DNA from: Diplosphaera chodatii
Taxonomy: Eukaryota > Chlorophyta > Trebouxiophyceae > Prasiolales > Stichococcaceae
Assembly (NCBI GenBank): GCA_032358165.1
Contig: JAALGY010000053.1
Location: 2,108,001-2,172,000 of the forward strand
Reading direction: 5' to 3'
DNA: 64,000 bases
Part shown: one piece after another, positions 1 through 11,300 of the stretch
Numbering within the stretch: position 1 is the first letter of the stretch
Layout: every line of letters starts with the position of its first letter
Program-made: the position numbers and the translations under genes
Notes under the pieces: generated by a model
The model's input: the letters and a program-made list of their open reading frames with translations, nothing else
The model's database searches: none
Told to the model about the DNA's origin: nothing

Positions 1-3000
1 CCACATCGGTCAGCATCTGCCCGCACAACATGCCGCACTTGCGCTGAACAGCTGCTGTGGTATGCAAGAAGTCTCGGTGTGCATGACCTGCTGGTGCGTG
101 CACAGCCTCCGAACGTTTGCACCGCTGTCGGCCTTTCAGGCGAGAAGGGCAGCGAGCGGCATTGGTATGACCTGTGCGCGGGGCCGCACGTTGCCTCCAC
201 CGGCGCCATCAACCCTGCAGCCATCGGCCTGGAAAGGTGATTCACAGCGTTTTGGGCTCGAGCTGCAGCATCAACCTCCCACAAAGTACTCAGACCTGCT
301 AACAGGCAGCAAACTTGTGTGCCAGCACATATCGCAGATGTGCTGAAGCGTGCATATGCACTTGCAGCGTGGCGGGTGCATACTGGCGTGGTGACGAGCG
401 CAACAAGCAGCTGCAGCGCGTGTATGGCACCGCCTGGCAGACCAAGGAGCAGCTGAAGGCCTACCAGGACTTCAAGGCAGAGGCAGAGCGGCGGTGAGGC
501 CATACTTGATGTCATGCCTGTCGCGTGCTCTCTATCCTGGACCCTCATGCCAGATATTGGACATGGGAACGTGTCCAGCGGCAGGAGGCTTGCCACACTT
601 TTGCGGCTTGCTACATATTTGTGATGCCCTGCACTTGCGCAGGGACCACCGCAAGCTTGGGCAGCAGCTCGACTTGTACAGCATCAATGACAGCGGCGGC
701 GCTGGACTCGTGTTCTGGCACCCCAAGGTCAGGCGCCGCTGCATTGTGTCATCGGCAGCATTACTGCTTGTATCGTCCCTGTCCCCGGTGGGAATATCTC
801 AAACTTCGCATTGACACTCCACCCTTCATGTGCAGGGCTCAATGATTCGGCACCTGATCGAGACATACTGGAAGGATGTCCACTTGCGGCACGGCTACGA
901 GCTCATCTACAGCCCGCACATAGCCAAGGTGTGTGCAGCAACAGAGCAAGAGCATCTGTCACAGCTCAGCACCATTCAGTGGTGCTGACACACAAGGAGC
1001 CAACCGCCTGTCATGTCCTCCTGTGTTCCCACCCTGCAACGTCATGCGATGCACTGCACAGGTGGACCTGTGGAAGACGTCAGGCCACTTCGAGTTCTAC
1101 GAGGAGAACATGTTCGACCAAATGGAAGTGGAGGGGGAGGAGTACCAGCTGCGCCCCATGAATTGCCCCTTCCACATCGCCATCTACAACGTGCGCTCCT
1201 GGCTGCCCTCCACAGCGTTTCGACTCCCTTTCGTTTTTGACCGGTTAAGGAAAACGCATCCGTGCTACGGTGCCGTGGCCCCAATGTCGTTGACAATGCT
1301 CCACTCTCTGGCCGTCCTGCAGCAACGGCAGCATTCGTACCGGGACCTGCCCAAGCGGTGGGCGGAGCTGGGCACGGTGTACCGGTACGAGCGCTCCGGC
1401 ACCATGCACGGCCTGTTCCGCGTGCGCGGTTTCACCCAGGTGGGCACCTGAGGCCATCAGCACAGATCGGTGACATGTTTCCGCGGCCGCGGCTGACGTC
1501 CGTAGGCCGCACCTGACATCCATAGCCGCTGCTGGGCTTCCCTGACGGCGCACGTGTCACCCGGCAACTTGCTCAGCAGTTGTGTGACTGCTGCTGCTGC
1601 TGCTGCAGGATGATGCGCACATCTTCTGCCTGCCGAACCAAATCGGCACGGAAATCGGCCGGGTGCTGGACCTGACAGAGGATATCATGACGGCTTTTGG
1701 CTTTGAGGCGGATGGCTTCGAGGTTGGTGTAAACTCGTCTGCCGCCGCTGGCGACAGACCTGCAACTGACTGTTGTCAACTTTAACAGCCAGCTGACGTT
1801 CCACCTGACCAGCTTTGTGCGCAACCTGCAATGAGCCGCCGTGTCTTTTGTCGCAGATCAACCTGTCAACCCGGCCAGAGAAGTCAGTGGGCTCGAACGA
1901 CATCTGGCGCATGGCGGAGGACGCCCTCAGAGCAGCCATCGAGGCCAAGGTGCACCTCCTTTTGCAAGCTCCGCGCTTACCACAGCAGCATCTGCCTGCC
2001 ACAATTGCAGCTGCTGAACCCAGTAGATCTGTCGACCCTACTGCAGGGCTGGCCTTATGTGGTGGATGAGGGCGGCGGCGCTTTCTATGGCCCCAAGATC
2101 GATGTCAAGGTGACTGCATCCCTTCTGCTCAGGATGGCCATGGCATTGTTGACTGTGCCCAGCCAGATGCTGCTGACTGCTGTCAACCATGGCATAAGCA
2201 TGATGATCAGGTGCAAGGGATGAGGGTGCCCACTCAGATGTCGGTGGCGCTTCATCACATGGCGCAAGCCTCTGATCTGCCGTGTTCCTGGCCTGCAGTT
2301 GCGGGATGCCATTGGCCGCAAGTGGCAGTGCTCCACGGTGCAGCTGGACTTCAACCTGCCGCAGCGCTTCGACATGAAGTACACCGACAGCGACTCCACC
2401 AAGAAGCAGCCCATCATGGTGCACCGCGCCATCTTCGGCTCCATCGAGCGCTTCTTCGGCATCCTGATCGAGAACTACGCAGGTCGGTGTGGCTCCGCTC
2501 GCGTCACGCCAGCCGACTGCCCAGCAGTCCTGCCTGGCTGGGCTGTGTTGTCGAGTGACCTGCTCTGCAACTCGGACACAAAGCTCAGGATGATTCCCCA
2601 ACTCACTGTCAGCCAGCTGACGATGGGGCAACTCCCCGCGCGCAGGCGCCTTCCCGCTGTGGCTGGCGCCGGTGCAGGTGTGCCTGCTGCTGGTGGCGGA
2701 GACGGATGCGCTGCGCGCGTACGCGGACTCGGTTGCGGCGCAGATGCGGTCCACCGGCCTGCGAGTGGAGATCAAGTCTGGTGCGCATCCAACCACGTGT
2801 TTTGCATTGACAACGCCAAACCCGTGGTCGCCTTCATGCGGCAAAGATGCGACCAGGGGCCTGCACCTGCAGCTGGCCGGGGCCTCTGGTGAGCAGTCAC
2901 CCGAGAAGCACCTACTTTGACACCTGCAGGCGAGCGGGTGCCAAAGCTGATCAGGGCGGCGCAGACGGAGAAGATCCCCGTCACAGCCGTCATTGGCGAG

Positions 3001-3378
3001 AAGGAGGCGGAGGACGGCACCCTCGCGGTGTGCCTTCAACCCCCAGCATTGCTCCCGTGCTGACACACTTCGCGAGTGTGGATGCACTGGTCGCTCCTGA
3101 TGGTAACCATGCATTGGGTGTGCGCATCAGACAAGCTGGTCCAGCGCTTGGGAGCTGTATGTTGATCGTGGCTGGGCGTCGTTTCTGTGCAGGTGCGGTT
3201 GTATGGGGGCAACGACCTGGGGGCGCTGCCGCTGGCAGAGGTGCAGCGGCGGCTGCAGCGGGCGGTGGCGGACCACAGCTCCTTTGCCGAGGCGGCGGCT
3301 GGGGCCAGCAGCAGCAACGGCAGCGGGGCGGAGCGGCTGGCGCCACAGCTGGAAGTGGAGGCAGAGGCGGAGCCTTGA
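1..3378 (+). CDS. Threonyl-tRNA synthetase, cyanobacterial/plastid type (5' end outside window)
   Basis: The enzyme charges tRNA-Thr with threonine. The first exon seen (140-236) gives the second additional domain signature '[14 protein letters not shown]'. Further exons: 367 to about 493 ('[15 protein letters not shown]'), 641-727, 834-928, 1062-1190 ('[13 protein letters not shown]'), 1323 onward (motif 2 region '[19 protein letters not shown]'), about 1610 ('[13 protein letters not shown]'), 1857, about 2046 ('[13 protein letters not shown]'), 2299 to about 2482 (class II core '[15 protein letters not shown]'), and three anticodon-binding exons from about 2645 ('LWLAPVQV'). The stop is at 3376-3378. 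Phases agree across the junctions I checked (236/367, 493/641, 1190/1323). The 'MNCPFH' and 'DLCAGPHV' forms match cyanobacterial and plant organellar enzymes rather than cytosolic ones, so import into plastid or mitochondrion is inferred; the N-terminus that would show targeting lies to the left. The tail after the anticodon domain is an Ala/Ser/Glu-rich extension. Confidence 0.93.
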
Positions 3379-3761
3379 GCTGGGTGCCATAGTGTCGGGG
3401 CGCAGGGGCCCAGCAAACTACTGGTTGTGCCAGCCATTCTTGTATCATGCCTTATGTGCTTGACCTACTGGGCATGTCCAATGGATCTTGGCAGCCTCAT
3501 GTCCAGCATGCTTGGTGATCAAAGTGTGGTCCTATAACCTCAGCAGCAGCCCAGCTGCAGAGCAGTCACGCCCAGCACTGGCATGGCCACACGTCATTGT
3601 CACCTTTGATTGTTCTACTTCATGCTTTTACTGCAAGGTGCTGGCCCTGCAACCGGTCTCGGACGACTCTGCTCTAGTGTGCAAATCTGCAGTATGCGGC
3701 AGTAGACTCACTCACGTCCTCCTGTTATACACACCGTGCACAATGTGCCGGGTTCCCTTCC
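3379..3761. other. Intergenic region between convergent genes
   Basis: This is the tail-to-tail gap between the threonyl-tRNA synthetase stop and the minus-strand bromodomain cassette stop. It should hold both 3' untranslated regions. I see no convincing coding exon, repeat or RNA gene in it. A TGTAA-type algal polyadenylation signal was not clearly found on either strand. Confidence 0.6.
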
Positions 3762-4994
3762 TCAGCGGCGGCTGGCGAGGGTGTACAGCGCATCCCTGAC
3801 CTGCGTCTCGGTTTTCATCTGCTCCTCTATCAGGAGGCGCTCGACAAAGGACTGCATCTTGTCTGCCCAAGCCCGGATCTCCTGCACAGCACTGAACAAG
3901 ATTACTTCCTGCTTTGTTGTCCCGTCGCAAAGATAGCATCAAGAACGCCGTTCTGTCGCCCTTGGGGCCATTGCAAACATTGCAGAGGATGCCAGCATGC
4001 ACGAAGACGCCTGACCTGACCGGCAACTAGTTACCAAGCCTGACGGGCTGCCTCTGCTGGTGCGCACCATGTCGTTGCCGTGGTGCTGCTCGTACAGGCG
4101 GCAGTTGTCGCACATGAGGGAGATGTTGGCGAAGTAGCGGACCAGCCCGTGCCGCGTGTGCCACAGCGTCTTCGTCCTCGCGTCCGTCAGCTCCCTCCTG
4201 CCGCCCATCAAGAGCAGTCGCTTCTGTTTCAGGCATGCCTGGTAGCCACAGCCGCTGGTGGTAGATGTGGGGCAGCACTCGGGTCCATTTAGGACCACCG
4301 CTGACATATTAACCAAGGTCGAGACATGTTCTTGCTTGGGTACCCGATCTGCATCAGGCTGGTGGGCTGCTTGATGAGCTCGTAGTAGCCTGGGGTGCCC
4401 TTCGGCACCGGCGCCGTGAAGATCTGGTCGCACTGCTCATCATCGAAGGCCAGCGCCTGTCATGCACGGCACACCAGAAGTCATCGAGGCCCTGTCAGTA
4501 ACGAGAAGGGCAGCTGCCTGGGGCCACGGCATGCTGATTGGGGGGTGCCGCAGCGTGACCAAGCACAGGCACTCGCATCGACGTGCATGCACCTGCTCGT
4601 GGATCTTCTGCAGCGCGGTCGCCGCGGCCTGCTTCCAGATCTTCGCCTCTACAGCCTCCCACTGTGCACATCACCATCATGCTGTCAGTGTCCTGCTGCA
4701 CATGCACTGCAGAGGCCGTATAGGAACAAGCTGGCCGCACAGGCAGTCATAATGGCTGCAGCCAGACGGCAGAGTAGGTCGAGACACGGACCACTGCCTC
4801 GGCCAGCATGCCGGCTTGCGTACTGCGCGCCCTGGCGTGTGGCTGATGCACCGCAGTAGTTGAGCTCGCAAGGGGAGGTGTCTTGCAAGTCCACGGTTGA
4901 CACGACACGAGCGTACGCGGACCAATAAGTGCAGAGATCCAGCGTATGAGCGTAGTCAACGGCGTTCTGGTTGACACTCCGCGTCCTGGCACGC
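3762..4994 (-). CDS. Second bromodomain exon cassette (tandem paralogue, 5' part missing or unrecognised)
   Basis: Read on the minus strand, four exons repeat the order of the last exons of the large upstream gene: about 4660-4590 ('WEAVEAKIWKQAAATALQ'), about 4460-4360 ('FDDEQCDQIFTAPVPKG' and 'GYYELIKQPTSLMQIG'), about 4210-4050 ('RYFANISLMCDNCRLYE') and about 3890-3762 ('WADKMQSFVERLL', ending 'YTLASRR' stop). A possible fifth exon near 4985-4900 ('QNAVDYAHTLDL') sits where the parent has 'LADAVKYIPL'. The fold matches a bromodomain (ZA loop 'PGYYELIKQP', helices B and C), but the acetyl-lysine-contacting Asn of the usual 'NCxxYN' is Glu here. Only about 350 bases separate the possible first exon from the stop of the upstream gene, and no start or N-terminal region is evident. 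It may be a short separate gene, a decaying partial duplicate, or an alternative set of 3' exons of the upstream gene. Confidence 0.6.
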
Positions 4995-5328
4995 TGACGG
5001 AATGAGCCCCTCCAAGATCTCAGATCGTATTACAGCTGAGAGATCTGACCCGCGTGCATCATCATGCAAGGTGACTCCGCATGCGCAAGATTGCTGCGCT
5101 GCAGATCTATATTGAAGCTGATTATAGACAGCAGCATACATCGTACGGGTGCGCAGCACAGAGGTGGCGGCATGATCCATCATTGCAAAAGAATGCTGTT
5201 CATGCATCAACTTTGGCAGCTTTGTACGATCATCTGATGCCCAAAGCTGATGCCAAATCATTGTTGGCTGCAAGGCTTTTGAAGCCTTACCAGTTGAACC
5301 ATGTCGCTCGCGTACACACCAACGCGCC

Positions 5329-8300
5329 CTATGGCCGGGCAAGGCTGAACATCTCAGCAGCCACATGATCCTGGATTCGCTTCTCCGCTACATCCACCTC
5401 CTGCTTTACAAATGCCTGCATCTTGTTGGCGTAGCCCAATACGTCCTGCGCAGATGAACGTCGCATGTTGTGAACCTTGCAGCTGACACCAGCAGTAGGC
5501 CGAGATCATCGACCCAGAAGTGCTGACGGAAGGCATGTCGAGTTGCAAGTGCAGCAGCCTTCTACAAGAATATGTATGACTGTCGCACGGGCCACGGCCT
5601 ACCTCGGAGGGGTCGTCCACATTGCGCTGGTACTCGCGGCAGTTGTCGCACATGAGGGAGATGTTGGCGTAGTACCGCTCCAGCCCCGGACGCGAGTGCC
5701 ACAGCACCCTCTTCTTTGCGGTGCCAAACTCCCGCCTGCACAAGACGCAATGTTGATACAGAACATCCTGTGCGTGGCAGGCATGACGGGTGAGGCTTGG
5801 CTGACAGCCGCGTGGCAGCAGTCTGCTGCGCACCCAATGTCCTTGAGGCTGATGGGCTGCCGGATGAGGTCATAGTAGCCGGGCGTATCCTTGGGCACCG
5901 GCGATCTGAACAGCTGGTCGCACTCCTCGTCATCAAACACCAGCACCTGCGGTACATGTGTCAACACAGCATGAGGCATCGCTGCAGCAGGCACATCACG
6001 TAGGAATGCGAGTGGATGTATGGCCACATCCTACACGAGGCAAAGTCAATGGGGCACCTTGTTGTGTATCTGCTGCAGCGACCCCTCGACCTGCTGTTTC
6101 CACAGCTGAGCCTCCACCGCCTCACGCTGCAGAAGTAACGATTGTTCGTTTGACTTTGTCAGTGGGATGTACTTCACCGCATCGGCCAGTGGGTTGGCAC
6201 CGAGAGAGGGCCGAATGCAGCAGCACGGAGCACCACCTTTGCCGCAGCAACTGCCTCGGCATCCTCCTCATCATCGCTGTCGCTGACGTCGTCAGCGCCA
6301 TCGGGCGCAGTACTGCCGCCACGCTGTAGAGGGAAGGAGCAGCATACTTGGGCTCGGCTGCGGGATATCTCTATGCACCTTGCAGCCGGTGCACCCATGG
6401 ACAGTCGACGCCACACACGCCGCACCTTGCGGGAGGAGCCCTGCCGCTGCAGGCCGCGCTTGGGGGCGGCGGCCAGCAGGTGCGCCTGCTCCGCATCCAG
6501 CTCCGCCAGCCGGTCCGCTCCCGACATTTCCCCCTGTTGTGAAGACCGACACAATGAGGCCTGTTCAGCCCAGGCAGGGGCCGCCGCACAGCAGAGAGCA
6601 CGGTTGTCACGGGCCGGCAGCCTGACACTCCAGGGGGTGACCTTTCCCTGCTCACCTCCAGAAGCGCGACGCACGCAGCGGCCGAGTCGGGCAGCAAGCT
6701 GGTCACCCGCACCGGCACCTCGATGCCAGCGTCGGTGCCCGCTGCACTGTCTGCCGCTGCGCCTGCCTGCGCGGGTGTGGCAGCCTTGCCGGCCGCCGCC
6801 GCTGCTCTGGCTGCGGCCTTGCTGGGCGGGCGCTTGGCGGGCGCGGCTTTGGGCCTGGCTCTGCTCCGGGCTTTCGCCGGCTGCCGCTGCCGCTTGGCAC
6901 CCTCGAAGTCCGAGTCGCCGGCATCGTCACTGCCGCTGCCGCTGCCGCTGCCCGAGTCTGCCGCCGCTGCTGCTGCGCTGTCGTCAGAAGCGTCCGCGTC
7001 CTCGGACTCAGATGCGGGTTCAGATGGCTCAGACTCCGAGGCATCGTCCTCCCTCCGCTGCCGCTTCTGCTGTCTGCCTGCGCTGCTGGCCTTGCCCTTG
7101 GTCGGCTTGCCCGCGGGCCGCTTCCGAGCCTTGCGGCCATTTGCGCCCGCCGCAGGCGAGTGCGCCCCTTCCTCTGACCCAGAAGGCTGCTCCGACTCCG
7201 AGGCTGGCGCGGGCTCGCTGTCGGGCTCCGAGGACTCGGGGGGCGTCGACGCCCGAGGCCGCTTGGCCGGCTGCGCCTTGGCTGCTGTCTGCTGCTCTCG
7301 TGGCGTGGTGGCGGCCGGCACAGGGGAGGGCTCCTGCCGCTCGACATCTGACAACTGATGCAAAGCCGGCGCAGCCGCGTCTCTGCTGCGCTTGCGACTC
7401 TGGTCGTCGCCCCTGCCGCTGCTGCCCGCTGCCCTGCTGCCGGCAGCGCGCGGCTGCTGCTGCGGCTGCTGCGGCCGCTGGCCTGGCCTGCCAGAGGCGG
7501 CGCTGCCATTCTGCGCAGGGCCCCTCTTCGCCGCCGCCGCCGCCTTCTCCGCTGCTCTCTGCTTGATGGCCTCCTGCGCCGCACAGAACCAGGCGGTCCT
7601 GACGGTTGTGCACTGCGTGAGGGCCATGACAATCCACAACCGCAATCGACTGCCCACGTCCAACTTGAATGATCTCCAGGCCGCAGGGACACGCCTCATC
7701 ATGATATTTCCTGCATGCTGGACGCTCCACCTTGCTGGCAGCACAGCAGCAGCAAGGGGCACACCTGGATCTTGGCGTCCTCGGCTGCCTTGCGCTCCTG
7801 GCGGGCCCGCCGCTCGGCGGTCTCCCTGTCCCGCCGCGCCCTCTCCTCCGCCTCATGCTGCAGCCGCGCAGCCTGCGAGGTGCAAACCCTCAGGATGATG
7901 TGTCTGCAACAGTGCTGACACCCTGCAAACGGTCCGAACGCGGAGAGGTGCGTCGTGAGGTACCCCGACATGCGGCACTCTGCCATCGGCACCACAGTTT
8001 GTCGGTGACCTGCTATAATGTACTGGCGCACCTTTTCCTTCGCCTGGTCCTCTGCCAGCTGCCTCGCGGCCGCGGCACGCTGGGCCTCTCCCTGCCGCCG
8101 CAGCCGCCCAAACTCGCCGGCCACCAGGCTGCGCAGCCCGCTGCGGAACATCTGCAGCCGCTGCTTCGCCAGCGTGGCCGAGGAGAACAGCGTCACCGCC
8201 TGCAGAGCGATGAGCAAGCACAGTTCGCAGCACACAAATCTATAAAAGCATGTAGGCGTCAACAAAGTCCTGCCCAAGATGATGAGCGATGAGCTGTCAT

Positions 8301-11300
8301 CACACTGTCGAACGGCAAACATGACGGTGGCTCTCAGACACTGTGCATGGACAGCGAGTGCACGCGCTGCACATAACATGCACACCAGCTCGCCGCTGAG
8401 GGTGCTGGTCAGGGTCGGCGGCGGCGGCGGGCCCCACAGCGGCTTCTGCGTGGCGAGCCTCGCCGCCTTCTCTTTCTGCCTGTGAAACAGAAGGGAAAAC
8501 AAGCGTGGTACATTCAGTGATCGAGTGCCAGTTGGGTGATGCTGAAGCAGAACCCGGTCATGGCAATGCGGTCACAGGATTATGCACCATACACATCTGC
8601 TATGTACACACATGCTGCAGAGGAGAAGTCGGGAGGCAGGACCACAAAACGGAAGGAGTGTAGGTGAGGAGGCACCTCCAGGATGAGTCCAATGCCTGGA
8701 TGGACGCTGTTATCCGGCACGCGCGGTGCTTCCGCCACTCGTCCTTGACATTCAGGGCTTCGAAAGCAGCCACCTCCTGTTCAATGGTCAGGTTGTTGCG
8801 CAATGTTGCCTGCAACATCAGCGGATCAGAGTCTGTCCAGGCGGCAGACGCTGCAGTCCATGCAGCAGGGCTCCATTCGTGCAAGTTCGAGTTCATCGCT
8901 TGACACCATTCTTCAGGCTTTCTGCAGTACACAAGCTCTGTGGGACAGGGATGCATTGTGCAAGGCTCCACCTGCTGGTTCGCAGCTGCTGCACGCAGTG
9001 CAATCGCAGGGTCGGGTCCCTGACTCGCCCCAGCAGCTGCCGGCCCCGGGTCACTGCCAAATGCGCCTGCGTCTGCGTCCAGCGGCAGCGGCCGTGCGGC
9101 CAGCGCCTCCAGTTGCGCTTCTGCAGAGGCGCCTCCCTGCAGAGCGTCGAGGTAGGCTGTGCTGTAGGCTGCGCAGAAGCCGCTGTCTGTCGGACGCAGA
9201 GCCGCCGCCGCTGCTGCCCGGTGCTCTGCGAGCTCGGCGGCGGAGGGCACAGCCACAGCGCCGCCCCACCGCAGGTCGTCCGCTGAAAGAGGCTCCTGCA
9301 CAGGTGGGCTGGCTCAGCTCACCCTAATCGTCCTGGCTCAGCTCACCCTAGGCGTCCTGAGTTGATCGACAGCAGACGGCAGGGCAGCCATGTGCAGCCA
9401 TGTACTGGGCTCACCTCTGGCACACATGTGCAGCAGCTGTGCGCCTGTGCTTTCATGTCATGCAATCGCACGTGCGCAGAGCAACAGAGCTGGACCTTTG
9501 CTCAATGCCTGACCTGTGTGAGTGGTACCCACACGCGGCGGTGCTTGTCCTCGTATCGGGCCACCGCAGCGCCCAGGGCAAGACCCCACCGCCCCTCCTG
9601 TGCATAGTGCCGCAGATCCTCCAGCGAGTACTTGTGCCTGTGCACATGATCAAAAGAGCTGTCCAAAGTATATGGCGCGGCAAAACATGTGGCCAGGGGC
9701 TCAAGCGGTAGCTCAATGCTTTGCAAACGGCGCAAGGCGAGGCCTCGAGACTGTGAGCAGCCGCACACCTGTCCCTGCTGACATGGCCATCAAAATCGAC
9801 GCAGGCCCATTGCTCGCCTGTGATTGAGGAGCACGCAGCCATCGAGCGACATACCAAGATGGCGACGCAGCCTACTCAGACTGTTGCAGCCCAACCGCGG
9901 TAGACCAAGGAATGATGTATTGGAGTATGCGTGGAGGCAATAACGCTTGCAAGCTCGGGTGACCAGCCTCACCGTCCTCTGGATCATACTGCTGTACGGC
10001 CTGCAAGCGGGGGCCGTTCCAGCCTGCTGGCTCCTCTTGTGGCAGCTGGGGCTGAGCCTGCAGCATACACGGGCCATGTGACGAGCATCCTGGCTCTGCC
10101 AGACATACCAACGTGACGTGGTTTGCAAAAGGTGGCCCCAGCTGTAGCCGCTCATGCCCATGTTATGCAGAGAGGTAGACCAAACAAATGCCAGACCCCA
10201 CACCTGAGGTACCCAGGCTTGCGCTGCCATCTGCTCCAGCGTGAGCTGCTGTGCATCGGCGGTGTCATCCGCCATACGCGCCTCATGGCGGGGCGCTGCC
10301 GGCGGGTGATGCTCTCCACTGCCGCCTGCGCTGGCCATACGAGATATTTGAGGCTCCAAGGTACCATGCACTGATGCACACACAGGATGGGTTGATGTTT
10401 GCCAGATGCAAAGGCAGGCTCCAGAGGACACTGCTGGATGATGACGTCGCACAGTGCATGCAACGCACAATGCACATTCGGTGCAACTGTGCGACTGTGG
10501 CGCTCAGACCTGTCACCACATAAGGATACAGATGCACGGTGCCTTGCACTGCATTTACAGGAAGCACCTTGGGGACTGGACTCTGCATAGTCGTCGCCAC
10601 CGCGGCCGTGCTCCTGCTCCGCCCAGCTGACGCCGCTGTCGCTGTCAGCGCCGCGGCCCTCCGCCTCCGGATCCGGCGGCGGCCCGGGCGGAGGCGCCAG
10701 CGCTGCCGCCGCAGCTGCCGTTGCCACCGCTCGTGCATGCTCAAGGTACACAGACTGCGCTGCCTGCGGAAGGCACCATGGGCAGTGCATCAAGATCCAC
10801 ACTTACAGTGCTGCAAACGCTAGTGTCAGGAAGGTACACAGTGGCATGAGCATGTGTTGACAGGCACACGAGTGGGTGCCGGCAGCTGGCAGGTTCGACA
10901 GGGATGAAGGTGGGTGCTGCGCGGGCTTGCCTGCCGCTCGACGACTGTGACCCAGCGCGGGAGCGGCAGCGCAAGATCCGTGCCATCTATTGAGGACATG
11001 GCGCTGTCCACCTCTCGCGGTCGGGGGTCAGGCGGCGGAGACGAGCCCTCCGGAACCTGCAAACATCAACTGTTCAGTCAGACGATGCAGTGTCAGACAC
11101 AGGATAAGCTTTAGAAGTCTGGGGTGCACGGGGTTTCCAACTGGCCAACTGGCCGGAGTACGATAGCAATGCAGCAGGGGTGTGCTGCCCATGAACTGCT
11201 GCTGCGCACGACCCCACTGCACATTTCGTAAGACGGCGCCAGAACTTTGTGGCTAGGCTCACCTCCCACAGGCCCTGCAGCTCGTCGGCGCGCGACACAT

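Noticed and set aside
1588..1610. CTG/CAG microsatellite as a functional element
   Set aside because: Short run just ahead of a splice acceptor in an intron; common in this GC-rich genome.
2038..3114. 358-codon open frame on the minus strand
   Set aside because: It lies antisense to threonyl-tRNA synthetase exons whose peptides and splice phases match the family; it is a GC-rich shadow frame.
6373..7566. 397-codon plus-strand and other long frames
   Set aside because: They are opposite the acidic/Lys-rich exon of the minus-strand gene, whose biased composition keeps all frames open.
9310..9357. Interstitial telomere sequence
   Set aside because: Only two CCCTA words within a longer 24-base duplicate; no run of telomere units.
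10914..11062. Similarity of 'RWVTVVERQASP' to a segment of ATXR3/SDG2 histone methyltransferases
   Set aside because: The match is too short, and no SET domain was found anywhere in the gene.
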